From: Cymodocea nodosa
Lineage: Eukaryota; Streptophyta; Magnoliopsida; Alismatales; Cymodoceaceae
Reading direction: 5' to 3'
DNA: 64,000 bases
Assembly: GCA_036874045.1 (NCBI GenBank)
Contig: CM072342.1
Span: 6,098,501 to 6,162,500 of the forward strand
Below, piece after piece: positions 23,246 through 36,300 of this stretch. The stretch's first letter is position 1. Every line of letters begins with the position of its first letter. The notes beneath the pieces were generated by a model. It worked only from the letters and a program-made list of their open reading frames with translations, was not told the origin of the DNA and did no database searches. A program made the position numbers and the translations under genes.

Positions 23246-24990
23246 TTTCTACACAAGCACAGTTTCAACAACTACAATAAAACATATGGAATAACAACAA
23301 TAATACAAATATTCATATGCATTTGCAAATACCATTACATTCATATTTTTGTCAAAATCATATAAGAGAATTGCAAAAGTAAAAACAAAGTAAAACAATT
23401 AATCATTGGACATGCTACACACGTTATGTAAAATGAAATTTGTGGGAGTTCTACACAAAAGATTGGTCAAATCTTCTATGTGATGTTTGACAAAGGTTTA
23501 ATTGATTCTTATAACTAATGTGCATCTATTGAACAAAGTGACATTTGAAACTCATAACATGAAGGAAGAAAATAGTATTATAAACTATTTATAATGGAAA
23601 CAAATGTTCGACTAGAATTTTTTTTCCTAGATCTCAAAGCAGCATAACAAAATAAAATCCAAACTCTTGCAAAGGTGGTAGTTAAGAATACCCAGCTATC
23701 AAGCAATGTTTCATCTTTCTCACACATACTACAGATTCCATAAATTAATGCTACTTTCAATCATCAATGAAAATTAGATATAATAAATTAGCATCAAATG
23801 TACAAATCCAGCAAATAAGAAAATGACCTACTTCCTTATGAAATAACTTCACAAATGTAAAAAGTATATGTAAAAATCAGGAATGTTGGGATTAAAATTT
23901 GTAACATGTGCAAGAAAACCATTTTGCAAGTAAATTTACAAATTTTCATATTAACGAATCAAAACTAAGTTAACTATTCACAAGATAAAATGCTACTAAT
24001 CAAAAGAGAAATTTTGATTACATATTCTACGTAGCAATATAATTATGCAAAAAGGTGTATGTTGAAAAATGTGGCTGATAACTCATACGCTGTCTTCAAA
24101 GTAACTTTTTAATTGATTTGTTCCAAGGGAAAATTGACCTACAAAATATATGTAATACTAGTTCAGAAGTACAAAGAAACTTATCAACTCAAGAAGACGT
24201 TTTTTACCATCAACTTGTTGCTGGCTCAAGCAAACATCACCATTAGCAGATCCCTTGGTTAACAACAACAATCTATTTCGATTTTCACCAGTCAAACATG
24301 ACAGAGTCAACACTTTCTTTCCACTTAAACATGTTTGACTAGTATTATAAACATGAGATCTGGTTTATTACCTTCGTGCATCAGTAAAGCATGCAATAAA
24401 ATTGGGGAAAAAAATATTCTTCCATCGCACTCGTGTATCAGATGCTATTATAGTGATTAAAACAACGGCACTTTGAGTTTATTGAAAGTGAATAAAGATT
24501 TGTATCTTTAGGCCAAACCTATTGGGTGGGCAACGACGGGCGACAACAGCTTCGAGCGACAACGGCAGCTAGGGTGATAGTGGAGGCTTCAGGTGACAGC
24601 AGCGACTTCAGGCGACAGTGAGGGCAGGGGTGGTTTCGGTGTGAGGAGGTTTCGACGGTGCACACTAGAAGCGGCTTCTGTGAGGGCGAGTAGTGAGCGT
24701 GACAGTGAGCGCGACTGCCAGTGCAAGTACGACGACGACTGTGAGGGCGAGTGCGAGCAGCAAGCATGACGACGAGCACAACTGCGAGTGCGACGGCAAT
24801 GGCGAGCGTGAGGGAGGGTGAGTGCGTGCGCAAGAGGGCGAAAATCACGTGCCCTCTAGGCGAAAATCGCATGCGCGAAGGTGGAAAAATTTCCGTCGAA
24901 AATGGAAATTGAATCTTATATATGGACGGAAATGTGTAAAATTAATTTCCGTCAATTTACATGTACACTAACAACTTACAAAAGGAAATT
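23246..24990. other. 5' flank of Harbinger B, no recognised gene
   Basis: AT-rich to about 24480, then a GC-rich stretch (24520-24860) of imperfect GCGAGTGCGA/CGACGGCGA-type repeats. That stretch gives a false 117-codon frame. No conserved protein motif was found. Confidence 0.45.
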
Positions 24991-25035
24991 TTGAAATTTC
25001 ATTTCATTTCCATGAACACTAACCCCCCCTTAATA
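24880..25035. repeat. Probable Harbinger terminal region next to the DUF247 gene
   Basis: The segment contains several inverted copies of ggaaat/atttcc motifs and ends catttccatgaacactaac followed by a run of C and TTA. On the minus strand this reads as G-run, TTAGTGTTCATGGAAATG, the style of PIF/Harbinger and Tourist-type terminal repeats, with TTA as the usual target duplication. The partner terminus was not found. Confidence 0.4.
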
Positions 25036-25154
25036 TTCCAAGAATTCAGGCACAAACCTCCGACACACCCCCCCCGCCCCCCTAAATTTCCTTGTCGGGT
25101 TCGGCCACACACGCGCGGAGAAGCGGCGGCGGTGGCATGCAGTAAGTCATATTC

Positions 25155-27332
25155 TTAGGACTGCTCCACTGCAACGACGGGTACATTCAGCCATCGAGCG
25201 CAGCTGTAGACGGAGCAGAAGGCCTGCAAGCTAGTGAGCAGAAGCAAGAGGATGGCAGCCAAGAATGTCAAGAAGGGCCACGAACCGAACACGTACTTCT
25301 TCATGAACCTCTTGGTCTTCACCTTCCACCTGCTGTTGTGGTACCTGTTCACGTCCTCTATCACCTTGTCGATGAACGGCACCTTTGTCAGCCTCACCGA
25401 TCTGCTCATTCCGTTCAACAGTTCCGCCACCATCCCGTCGCTCTTCATGTGGTTCAACACGATCTTCTTCCGCCGCAGAAGCCTCACGTCCTCCTCCGTG
25501 TCGATGATCCCGTTCATCAGCTCCGTGTACCGCGTGAGCACCAGCGGCCCCGGCGCCACCGACGTCTCGTACGCCACCAGGTTCCGTAGAACCACCTGTA
25601 AAACAAAGAAAAGACGCCGTCAATTGGTGTTTATTTTATTTTGCAAAATTATTAATTCCAACTTCAATTTTAATTATATGTCGAGTTAATTGAAATATAA
25701 TTCATCTGTAATATATAATTTATTTTATTCAGTTAGTAGAATACGTTTTTGTGATATTTTGCCATCGTACGTTTTCCGCCGTTGCTTTACCGGAAGAAAA
25801 AAGAAAAGAGACTCTTTCTCCGTTCATTATCTAAAATTTTAACCATCAAGTTTTAGATGAAAAATTTTAGATCAGGCTAAAACTTTAATTAATGTTTAAA
25901 AAATTGCACTAATCATATAATTAAAATTTATTTCGAAAAAATTTCGTATTTTTCTTACGAAGCTAACCAAACCTACAAACTATTAGTTAACCAAATCAAA
26001 GTCAAAGCTGTGATTAATGACCGTGACCATGAATTTTATTTAGAGCCGCACCTCAGAGTTAACGTCAAGGTTGATGATTGGTAGGCGGAAGACGGCTGTC
26101 TTGGGATCGAAGGCGATGGAGGTGAGGCCACCGTCGGTCTGTTCGAATCGAACGCCTGAGTGTACGAGCTCCTCCACGGACGGGATCATTATCTCTTCCA
26201 CCAGAGGCTGCTTGTTGGCGTTGCCGGCGCTTTCCTTATCTGAACCAGAGCCTTGACCCTTCCCTTCTGAGAAGAAGCGCTTGGCTGGGTCGTTGAGGAA
26301 AGAGAAACCTGGAATTATGGTCAAGAGCTTCCAGGGCAGCAACGCCAGGAGCCTCACCGGCCTTGAGAACGCAGTCTTCTTCAGGAGCCGCGCAGCTGCT
26401 GTGTTACTGACCAATACAAATTTCCAAACTTTGCGGCCAAATCGCCTGACATGGTCCGTCTCCCCGTGAAGTCCGTGCTTCTGAGTGCCGCCCGTCTTCG
26501 TGGGCTCCTCTGATTCTCCTTCTTCTTGGATCTCGCTGGCGTGACATTGCCCCAAGTCCATTTCCTTCGGCATGAGTACGTGGTAGAGGAGGCCAAGTAA
26601 GTGGGACATCTGGAACACGTCGATAGCCGAGAAGTCGTTCTCCAACTTGAGAGGGCAAACCTCCTGTACGAACCCTTTTAGCATATCGACCACAACTTGG
26701 TCGGCTTTCGACGAGGGCAAAGGGTATTGAAATTCCACGACTTTTCTTAGCAGAAACAGAGGAATCTGGTTCTCCATCATCATGATGTCCCTCAGTATAG
26801 TGTTGTGCCCAGATTTCTTGCCTGCGACGTCCACCAAATGGGACATCTTGGAGGATATCCTCCTCAGGTCTCGCCCGTCTTCCACCTTGGCGTATACCTG
26901 AAGGAACTCGAGCAGGAAACATGCGTCCATGGCCATCATCCACGCCAGCGTCTCGCTCTTCAAGTCTAGGTACTTGTGGTAACTCCCACGGATCCGGATC
27001 TCCTGCTTGGAGAAGTCATCAACGAGCTGCTGGAATTGGACACCTGGGAGTTGCCTCTGGACACGCCTGGCCGCCGAGAGTTTGTACTTCTCCATCTCAT
27101 ACATCTCCGGACGCCAGTGGTGGTAAGGCCCCAGGGCGATGAGCTGCGGCACGAACGCTTCCGGTTTGGCCTGGAGCAAAGGCTTGGGGACGTTGAAGAT
27201 GGAGACCTCGATGTCTTCGTCGCCGTCGTACTCCTCGTCGAGGGTGCGGCGGATCTGAACGACCCATCGGAGCTCGTCGAAGCGAGGAGACCAGTGGATG
27301 GCGTGCGTCGACGTGGAACTTTGGCTGGACAT
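25155..27332 (-). CDS. DUF247 (UPF0481-type) plant membrane protein, two exons
   Basis: This is a plant-specific family of unknown biochemical role; some grass members act at the self-incompatibility loci. Exon 1 is 27332-26052 (427 codons) and exon 2 is 25595-25155. The 456 bp intron has GTGCGG...TTTTACAG ends. The product is 573 aa, a normal length. Family landmarks occur in order: IFNVPKPLL (about 45), PQLIALGPYHH (about 62), MDACFLLEFL (about 135), DIMMMENQIPLFLLRKV (about 182), SVEELVHSGVRFE (about 388), LPIINLDVNSEV at the exon end, then RNLVAYE, and a C-terminal hydrophobic segment (about 533-556) that should anchor it in a membrane. The coding part is much richer in GC than its surroundings. 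It is intact, and the start was chosen for its position upstream of all conserved motifs. Confidence 0.93.
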
Positions 27333-27904
27333 TTCGTCGATTGTCGTCTTCTTCTTCCTTGTGGGCTTTCGCTACTCGATCGGAGGGGGTACGATTAATA
27401 AATATATCGGCGTTTTCAAAGTCCACGTCGAAACTATATTTCTTCGGAATTCAAAAAAGGTCGGCCATGTGCGATTGTTTTTTTAATTTTTCTTCCGATG
27501 ATAGACACGAGCGGTCGTTAAATAAATTAAAAAAATTCCGCCCTTTATAATCGATACTTTTTGTAACTTTGCAAATAATAATAATAATAATCGATACGTT
27601 TTTACGCGGTGGGCCCCGAAGTTTATGAATAATGAGTAAACATTATCAACTCGCTTGCTTCCGAACACGTGAAAAACGACGTATGAGCTGCAGCGCTGCG
27701 TGCCACGCTGTCATGATTCCGTCTTGATTCGGCTTAACGAAAAATCATAAATCAAATTATATTTATAAATCGGTTAGAATTTATTTTCAGGTTGAATCTA
27801 ACGGTTTAATTCGGTTTTTAAATCAAATCGAGCCACACCACAAAAAAGTAGCTACATTTGGCAAATAAATTTAATTTATGCCTGTCGTGATTTTGAGTTT
27901 TTAA
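27333..27904. other. 5' flank of the DUF247 gene
   Basis: The stretch between the DUF247 start codon and E3. It should hold the 5' untranslated region and promoter, read to the left. No defined promoter element was confirmed; a CACGTG-type box occurs at about 27666 (aacacgtgaa) and ATAATAATAATAAT near 27576. Confidence 0.5.
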
Positions 27905-28096
27905 TGTTGGAATTGATCAAAAAGATCAAGTTTTAAATTCAAATTCTGATGGTTACCGAAATTTAAGGAGGAAGTTGGGGGCATAGATGGTGGAGGTTGT
28001 TAATACTCCAAATGCTATAAATATAGGTGAATAACACAAAGTATTAATCACCTGGAATAATCCACCATCAGAGCCCCCAAATAGCGCAGTACAACA
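27905..28096 (+). repeat. E3 5' LTR
   Basis: 192 bp, matching 33177-33368 base for base in length. It contains the TATAAATA-like stretch gctataaatataggtg at about 28014, a likely TATA region of the element's promoter. Confidence 0.95.
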
Positions 28097-28097
28097 G

Positions 28098-28109
28098 TGG
28101 TATCAGAGC
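28098..28109 (+). other. E3 primer-binding site (tRNA-iMet type)
   Basis: TGGTATCAGAGC starts two bases after the 5' LTR end, the usual position. Confidence 0.95.
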
Positions 28110-28735
28110 CAGTCCCACCGCCCGCGCGCACTGCCAGTCTGGCTGCCCGCGCGTCCACCAGTCCGGCCGCCCGCGCGAGCACCTCCCGCCGCCCACACGT
28201 CTACCAGTCTGGCCTCCCGCGTGTCCGCCAGTCCGGCCGCCCGCGCGTCTACAAGTCCGCCTACTGCGCGTCCGCCAGTCCCGCCGCCCGCGCGAGCACC
28301 TCCCATCGCCCGCGCGTCTACCAGTCCACCGCCCGTGCGTCTGCCAGTCCTGCCGCCCGCGCATCTGCCAGTCCCGCCACCTGCGAGTCCGCCAGTCTGG
28401 CAGCCTGCGCGAGCACCTCCCGCCGCCCACGCGTCTGCTAGTCCGGCCGCCCGCACGTCCGCCAGTCCCGCCGCCTGCGCGTCCGCCAGTCCGACTGCCC
28501 ACACGTCCACCAATCCCGCCGCCCGCGCACGCACCTGCACGCAGCTCAGCCTGCACGTGCACCTCCGCGGCCCGTGCGCACCTCCGCAGCCCGCGTGCAC
28601 CTCCGCAGCTCGCGCACCTCCGTAGCTTGCGCGCGCACCTCCGCAGCCCGCGCGCACCTGCACACACCTCCCGCCGCTCGCGCGCACCCAAATCGTCGGT
28701 CTTCCACCCTCGAGCGATTGGGTTAGATACATTCA
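28110..28735. repeat. GC-rich tandem array in the E3 leader
   Basis: Roughly 620 bases of imperfect units built on cgcccgcgcgtccgccagtc run between the primer site and gag. The composition is far above that of the rest of the element (mostly C and G). It makes long false frames on both strands rich in Ala, Ser, Pro, Arg and Gly. Confidence 0.9.
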
Positions 28736-29003
28736 ATATCTCCCCCTTTTGATAAAATATTATAATATATTATATTATATTATATTGGATAATATTTGTA
28801 ATTTGAATTTGAATTTGGAAATTTAAATATTTTTGAAAATTTGAAAATTGAAATTTTGAAATTTAAATTTGATTTTTGAATTTTGAAATTTGAATTCAAA
28901 TAGTTTTTCAGAATTTTTTGAAATTTTAAATTTAATATTTGCATTTTTTCATAAGGTAATTATTTATTGAAATTGGAAAGTAATTTCGATTGTAGATATA
29001 AGT

Positions 29004-29897
29004 ATGGCTTTGAAGATGTTTACAACTGAGTTGGCAAGGATGGATAAATTAAATGGGGTAAATTATGAGATGTGGTATCGGAAAATATATCAAGCATTAG
29101 AATATGAAGATATTGAACATATAATAGGTTCGCATCCTCTGGAAATAAGTGAAAACGCTTTTGAAGTGGAAATAAAAAGAGTAAATCAATGGAGGAAAGA
29201 TGATAAAAAGGCAAAAAATTTAATGTTCATGTTCATAGAAGATTGTCTTGTAAAATGCTATGAAACATATACTAATGCTTATACACTATGGAATGCTTTG
29301 AAAGAAAAATATAATAAAGCAACTGAAATGAACACACAGTTGCTCCTTCAGAAATATAACTCTTGCAGGATGCTAGAGGAACAAAGTGTAGTGGAACATG
29401 TAAATAATATGATGGTAATGGCTAAAGACTTAGCTACTGCAGGAGCTCCTATACCAGAAAAATTGCAAATAGCAACCATATTGAATAGTTTGCCACACAC
29501 TTATGATATGGTTACCACATCTCTTAGGTCTACCCCACTACAATTATCTGAATTGCTAGCTAGGTTGGGTACTGAACAAGAAATAATAGTCAGTCGGAGG
29601 CAACATGAATCTCATTTGGAAGAAGCCAATGCTATATTTCAAAAGCAGAGATTTGAAAAAGGAAACAAAAGAAGAAATGGACCAAACAAGAACAACTTCA
29701 AACAAAATCAAGCATGTGGAAAGAAAGCACGAGGATCTTGCCATGCTTGTGGCCAATTTGGTCATTTTAGGGCACATTGTCCCAACAGGGATGGAAATAA
29801 AGGTGGAACCTCGGAGTCGAACATAAAGAACAAAAGAACCTTCGTGGGAGTTGTGGAATGCAATAATGTTGTAGTCCCTAGTTCAAACGATTGGTAG
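29004..29897 (+). pseudogene. E3 gag region (fossil)
   Basis: The frame opens with MALKMFTTELARMDKLNGVN and the copia gag landmark YEMWYRKIYQAL. It continues through the UBN2-type central region (ALKEKYNKA, LLQKYNSCRMLEEQSV, ILNSLPHTYD), a basic stretch, and a CCHC zinc knuckle (CHACGQFGHFRAHC) near residues 241-254. The gag frame is one long open stretch; the element as a whole is broken. Confidence 0.93.
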
Positions 29898-32800
29898 GTT
29901 GATTCTAGTGCCACAAGGCATATTGCCAAAACGAAAATGGGACTTGACTCATTTAAAGAGTTGAGTCCTGGACAACAACGCATCTATATGGGAAACAATA
30001 CTTATTTAGATGTGGAAGGTATTGGCACATATCGTTTGGACTTGAGAGACAGCATTATGATCTTGAAAGACGTCCTCTATGCACTTGGCATGAGGCGGAA
30101 TTTAATATCCGTAGGCACTCTTTTGAAGAATAATTTGGAAGTTCGATTTTACAATAAACGTGTATCCATAGGAAAAGACAAAAAGATTTTTGCTATGGGA
30201 ATTTTTGTACCTGAACATGATTTGTTTAAACTTTATGTCATTGCTAATGAAATAAATGAAATAGTTTCTGATTATGTTGAGTGTTATTTATTTGATATTG
30301 ATTTGTGGCATTTAAGGTTAGTACATATTAATAAATCTAAAATACAACAATTGATAAAATTGAACATGTTGCCTGAAATTAAAGACATGGAATTAAATAA
30401 ATGTCAACATTGCTTAGTTGAGAAAATGACTAAGAAATCTTTTGGTAAGGGATATAGATCAGATGAATTATTGGGGTTGATTCATTCTGATGTGTGTGGT
30501 CCATTAAGTATTAAAACTCATGATGACAAAGAATATTTTGTGACTTTTATAGATGATTTTTCAAGATATGCTTACATTTATCTAATAAGTCATAAAAGTC
30601 AAGTATTGACTTGTTTTAAGAAATACAAGTTGGAAGTAGAAAAACAACTTGAAAGAAGGATTAAGATGTTAAGGTCAGATAGGGGAGGGGAATTAATTCT
30701 AATGAATTTAAATTGTTTTGTGAAATGCATGGAATTAAAAGACAAACAACAATGCCTTATACACCACAACAAAATGGTGTGGCGGAAAGAAAGAACAGAA
30801 CTCTTATGAATTCTGTTAGATGCAGGTTTTCACATTCAGGTCTCTCCAAAGTTTTTTGGGGAGAAGCATTGATCACAGCAAATTATGTATTAAATAGAAT
30901 ACCCTCCAAGTCTGTACCTAACATACCTTATAAATTATGGACCGGAACTAAGCCCAATTTATATCATTTAAGAAAATGGGGATCTATAGCCCATGTACTT
31001 ATTCCTGAACAATTAAGGGATAAGTTAAAATCAAAGACTCTTAAATGTAGGTTTATAAGTTATTGTGAAAATTCTTTCGGTTATAGGTTCTATAGTAAAG
31101 AAAAGGGAATTATTGAATATAGGGATGCCACTTTCCTAGAAAATCTAAATGAAAAGGAAGAAATAGGAAATGAACATGAGCCACCATTTGTGGTGAATGA
31201 TGACAATTTCAATAATATCCTGGAAAATGACCCTAGAGTTGAAAAAGAAGGAAACATTGAAAATATAGATGAACCTATGGAAATTGCTGATGAAAACAAT
31301 CGTGAACCCATGGAAATCATGGGAGAAATCCAAAATGAGCCTATAAATGGAATTGAAGAGAACAATAGAAATGGAGAAGATAGAGAACCGGATTTACCTA
31401 TTAGCAACAAAAGAATGAGACATCAACCAACATGGATGGATGACTACCATTTGTATTCCTGTGAGCTTTCTTGTTTAATGATAGACATGGAGGAAAATCA
31501 CATGGAACCCGTGACATATAAGGATGTCGTCGAATCTCATGAAAAAGATTTATGATTGGATGCCATGAATGATGAGATTGATTCCATGAAATAGAATCAT
31601 GTGTGGGAATTATGTGATCTACCTAAAGGAAGGAAAGCTATAGGGTGCAAGTGGATATTCCGGAAAAAGTTAAAGGTTGATGGGTCTATTAAAAAATATA
31701 AGGCCCGTTTAGTTGCTAAAGGTTATACACAAAAACCGGGAATTGACTTTCATGAAACATATTCTCCAGTTGCTAAATTCACATCAATAAGAATTATATT
31801 GGCTATAGTTGCACATTTAGATTTGGAATTACATCAAATGGATGTAAAAACTGCATTTCTAAATGGAGACCTGCAGGAAGAAATCTACATGTTACAACCT
31901 GAGGGATTTCAGGTGGAAGGACATGAGGAAAAAGTGTGCAAATTGAAGAAGTCAATATATGGTTTAAAACAAGCATCTAGACAATGGTATCATAAGTTTC
32001 ATGATATAATTGTCAAAATGGGATTTGTTTCAAACAGATTAGATTACTGTGTATATGTCAGGAATAGTGGGAGTAACTTCATTATATTATCCTTGTATGT
32101 GGATGACATTTTACTTGCTGGAAATAATGCTGACATGTTGAATGAAACAAAGGAGAACTTAGTAGAAAATTTGAAATGAAGGACATGGGGGAAGCATCCT
32201 ATGTTCTTGGAATTCAAATCTTAAGAGATCGAAAATCAAGAACATTGAGTATAAATCAGGAAAGATACCTGCAAATGGTGTTAAAAAGGTTTGAAATGGA
32301 AAATTGTTCCTCAGCTCCCACACCTTATATTTTAGGGAAAAAGTTAAGTAAGGACCAATGTCCTGGGAAAGGGAAGGAACCTTTAAGAGCACTTTATGCC
32401 CAAGTGGTTGGAAGTTTGATGTATGCTATGTTGTGTACAAGACCAAACTTGGCATATGCTATAAGTATTGTAAGTAGGTATCAAAGTAATCCTAGAATAA
32501 AACATTGGGAAGTTGTCAAAAGAATTTTGAAATATATAAAATGAACTTTACACCATAAATTGACTTATCAAGCAGATGAGCTTGAAGTGCTTGGTTATAC
32601 AGATGCAGATTTAGGTGGTGACAAAGATGATGAGAAGTCTACTTCAGGACATGTATTCATCTTTGGAGGGGCAGCCATATCTTGGGGACGTAAGAAACAA
32701 GGGTGTGTAGCAAAATACACATAGGAAGCTGAATATGTTGCCTGTAGTACAGCCGCATCACATGCAGTTTGGATCAGAAGATTCATAAATGATTTGAATC

Positions 32801-33092
32801 TAAACTTAATAAATGGTCCAATAGAAATGTATTGTGATAACCAAGCGACAATAAGTCTTGTATATAGTGGTGCAAATACAACAAAAGTACAGCATATAAA
32901 TATACATTATCACTATACTCGTGATATTGTAGGAAATGGGGAAATAAAATTAAGTTATATCCCTACGGAAGATATGATTGCTGATCCTTTGACAAAAGAA
33001 ATACCAACGGAAAAGTACATTAAGTTTGTAAACTTAATGGGATTAAGGAACATTTATATGGATAATGGAAACGGAGAACATTCTCACGAGTA
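29898..33092 (+). pseudogene. E3 pol region: protease, integrase, reverse transcriptase, RNase H (fossil)
   Basis: The domains run in copia order. The protease region starts near 29900 with a DSSATRHIA motif. The integrase has DLWHLRLVHIN, CQHCLVEK, HSDVCGPL, FIDDFSRYAYIYL and YTPQQNGVAERKNRTL. The reverse transcriptase has [47 protein letters not shown] and the catalytic YVDDILLAG near 32095. The RNase H has the YTDADLGGDKDDEKST and EMYCDNQATISL blocks. Order and lengths are normal; the frame is broken in several places. Confidence 0.93.
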
Positions 33093-33167
33093 ATGGAAAA
33101 TTGAAATTGTGCTATCTACGAGTAGTGGGAGCGGAATTAAAAAGAATATAGTTGGTCTTTGTGACCA

Positions 33168-33176
33168 AGTGGGAGA
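33168..33176 (+). other. E3 polypurine tract
   Basis: AGTGGGAGA directly precedes the 3' LTR start at 33177. Confidence 0.85.
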
Positions 33177-33368
33177 TGTTGGAATTGGTCAAAAAGACCA
33201 AGTTTCAATTTCAAATTCCGGTGGTTACCGGAATTTAAGGAGGAAGTTGGAGGCGGAGATGGTAGAGGTTGTTAATCTTCCAAATGCTATAAATAGAGGT
33301 GAATAACACAAAGTATTAATCACCTGGAATAATCCACCATCGGAGCCCCCAAATCGTGCAGTACAACA
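33177..33368 (+). repeat. E3 3' LTR
   Basis: 192 bp, the partner of 27905-28096; about 17 differences counted by hand, mostly transitions. Confidence 0.95.
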
Positions 33369-36300
33369 GTTAATGGATAAAAAAGATGATTACGATGATT
33401 ACGAGTGGTCGGCAAATTTTCTAAAAGTACTTTTGAGATAAACGATTTATAATTAATATCTTATTTTATTAGGAGACATCTTGACAAGGTAGAGTTATTA
33501 TATATAAAACAACAAAATGGAGATGACAATTGTGGTTGAACAGTAGGCAATATTATTATATATAAATGCACGCCCCGCTTAACCAATTATCATTGCAAAA
33601 GTTAATATTATCTTGTGCGACACCAAATCATTACCGATGAAATTCGTCGTGATACGCACGTGACTGAAATTATTAATCAATTGACATCAATTTATATGTG
33701 GTAAAACAAAATCTATATATATAATCTTAAGGAATAATCCAATTATTCAGTCTGCCTTCTCTTTAATGAGTAACTTCACATGTGTATATAAGATGGTAAT
33801 ATAAATTTTTAAGGTATGTTTGTTTGACCATTTTAATTGTTTCGCTTTCGATTGAAGTAGTTAAACAAACGTGATGTTGTGGAATGACTTCTAAATTCAA
33901 AGTTGAGTAGTTAGAACGTTGTTTATTTTGCAAGAAGTCAAACATAAATGAAAGAGGAAGAAAAAAGGAAATTAGAAGAAGGAAAAATGCTTCATCTGTT
34001 CGAGAAACTTGATAACGTAAAAATTTTTGTAAGTTAAGTTTTTTAAAATGCACCAGTTACGAAGGCACAATTTGAAAAAGAAGATACGATGACTTTTAAA
34101 CAAAAATGATAAAATACAAGCTTAGAAAAAGATAGAAAACAAAAGTCATTAATTAGATATTCTTCAACTTCAATCTCATTTGTCCGGTCTTCTAAACACG
34201 TCATTGAGTTGAGCATGATTGAATTGAAGATTGTAAGCATTCAAAGAGTTATTAATAAGGAAAGAAATATGACGATCTAATATGTAGATAACTCTTATTT
34301 AAAAAAATGTTTTAACTAAAAAATCAAAACATCAAACATATGTAAAAAATATATCAAGATGATATTCAAACCAATTCCTTTAAATAGAATATTATTTCTA
34401 TTTATTCAAATAAATCATAAAAAATTTAAAAGAAGTAAATAGTGCTAATTTTGAAAAATATATGTTGAATATTTGACATCGGAGTAAGAAAGTGAAAGCT
34501 GCCTTGTTATAAGTTCATGATGATAAATTTTCAAAACAAATCATGGTGGGCAAAGTCTGCGTTTGGAGATTTTCGAACTGGTACCTCCTCCCTGTAGCCG
34601 AAAAATATTTGGGACCGTGGTCCCACAGGACCCTTCAATTTTTTTCTTTTTCTTTTTAAATTTCTCTCCCTCTCTCTCCAAGTAAATGTACAATATATAA
34701 TAATAATATCATTATTATTACAGTAAAACATCATTATTAACCTATGAGCGAGGATACGTCTCCGTCACCGTCACGTCCTCAAGCACTCAACACCATCCAC
34801 CATTTTTTCTTCCAATTCGATGACTCACGTGACAACGAGGTAGCTAGCACATTATTATCACGAAACTGAACTTAATATTTATCTTACTTTTCCTTTGCAT
34901 AAATAATTCCTCGTCCAAAAATGTGTAAAAAAAAAATCCACTATGTCTGGAGGAGCCGACAATTAAATATTAACACCAATGGGGACTCCACCCCCATCCA
35001 TCGGCCTAAAAGTTACGTTACGATATCTTTGCCGACTTGGGTTATCATATTCTACGATACATAATAATCAACAAATACCAACTAACTTGACTGTAGTCCC
35101 CTTGTAATGATTAAGATGTCTGATTATTATTACTAGTATTATCATGAACAGTTAGCTTAAACGATGTTTAAGTCAAAATTTGTGATTAGATGTAAATATA
35201 TGTATAAAATATCGTATTTTATTTATTTATATTGAGTTCTAGAGGTTTATGATTTACATAAATATTTTGATGATGATAAAATCTCGGTGGAAAATAACTG
35301 AAAATGTGATTTTCACATTTATATATCATGAGTTGCTCATGTATGAATTGCAAGATATAAAGAAAAATAAAAAATTTGTGAAATGTGAAAAAAAAGATCA
35401 AAATAAAAATGTCAACTTAAATTAAGGCACTTAAGTCAACTTCAAGTATGACTTAAGAGAAGAAGAACGAAGGAAAATGTATAATTAATGCCATTCATTA
35501 TTAAAGGTGTAATTTGGATGGCCTTAATTCATTATAGAATTGAAGTCTCCAAGTCTATGAATAAGTACTGGTTGGAGAATTTTGACAAAAGCTTTTTAGA
35601 TTATAAAAATATGAAGTGTGGAAATTATGTTGATTTGGATATATATTCTTAATTTTCTTGGTATATCAATTTTTGAGTTGATAGTTTAAAACTGATAACT
35701 AAGTCCACATGTTGAAAATAAGTTGATCTACTAATTTGCATACATGAGAGTATTTCGGTTTACCAAAATACAAGTCTTTAATTAGACACACATTCTAGCC
35801 ATTAGAAACATTTCTTCCACCTTTCATTTATTATCTAATAGATACCATTGGCGCGCCATGGAAACAAGCATACGAGATCACCTTGACCGTGCCAACTTAA
35901 TTGGATGAATTGAAAAATGAAGGCACGACCCTCCCAACTAATTAAGAAATTTTTGAAAAAGGGAGGAGAATCAAGAAGGTGGAGCACATAAGCAAATTAC
36001 AAGATGAATAAGAATGAAAAGGTGAAGAAACAAAAGGAGGAGACAATATTCAACAACATTAATAAGAATAAGGCTTTATAAATCACTTATGACAACATCG
36101 ATAGTTCGAGAAATGATGAGAAGAATTTAACCAAAAAAAAATTAGTACATCAACAAACATCAAAAACTAAAAGAAATAAATTTTAAAATGTATGTTCATG
36201 TTTAATTAATACAATATCAAAAATACAAGAATATTTATTTTCTTTTAAATACAATATCATAAATTTTAAAATGTATGTTCATGTCTAATTATTCAAGATA

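Larger units (their letters stand above)
27905..33368 (+). mobile_element. Ty1-copia LTR retrotransposon E3, complete ends, broken inside
   Basis: A 5464 bp element with two 192 bp LTRs (TGTTGG...GTACAACA), a tRNA-iMet primer site, a full-order gag, protease, integrase, reverse transcriptase and RNase H region, and a polypurine tract. The flanks read TTTAA on the left and GTTAA on the right, probably a 5 bp target duplication with one change. The reading frame is broken in about seven places. The LTRs differ at about 17 of 192 positions by hand count (about 9%), suggesting an age of a few million years. The lineage within copia was not settled; it is not SIRE-like. Confidence 0.95.

Noticed and set aside
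24519-24872. 117-codon minus-strand frame with a hydrophobic stretch
   Set aside because: It lies on GC-rich GCGAGTGCGA-type repeats and shows no conserved motif.
26071-27486. Several frames on the plus strand and in other minus-strand frames over the DUF247 gene
   Set aside because: They are shadows of the real exon, caused by its GC-rich third positions.
28068-28736. Long open frames of up to 222 codons on both strands
   Set aside because: They arise from the GC-rich tandem array, are rich in Arg, Ala, Gly, Ser and Pro, overlap in several frames, and begin at the primer site of E3.
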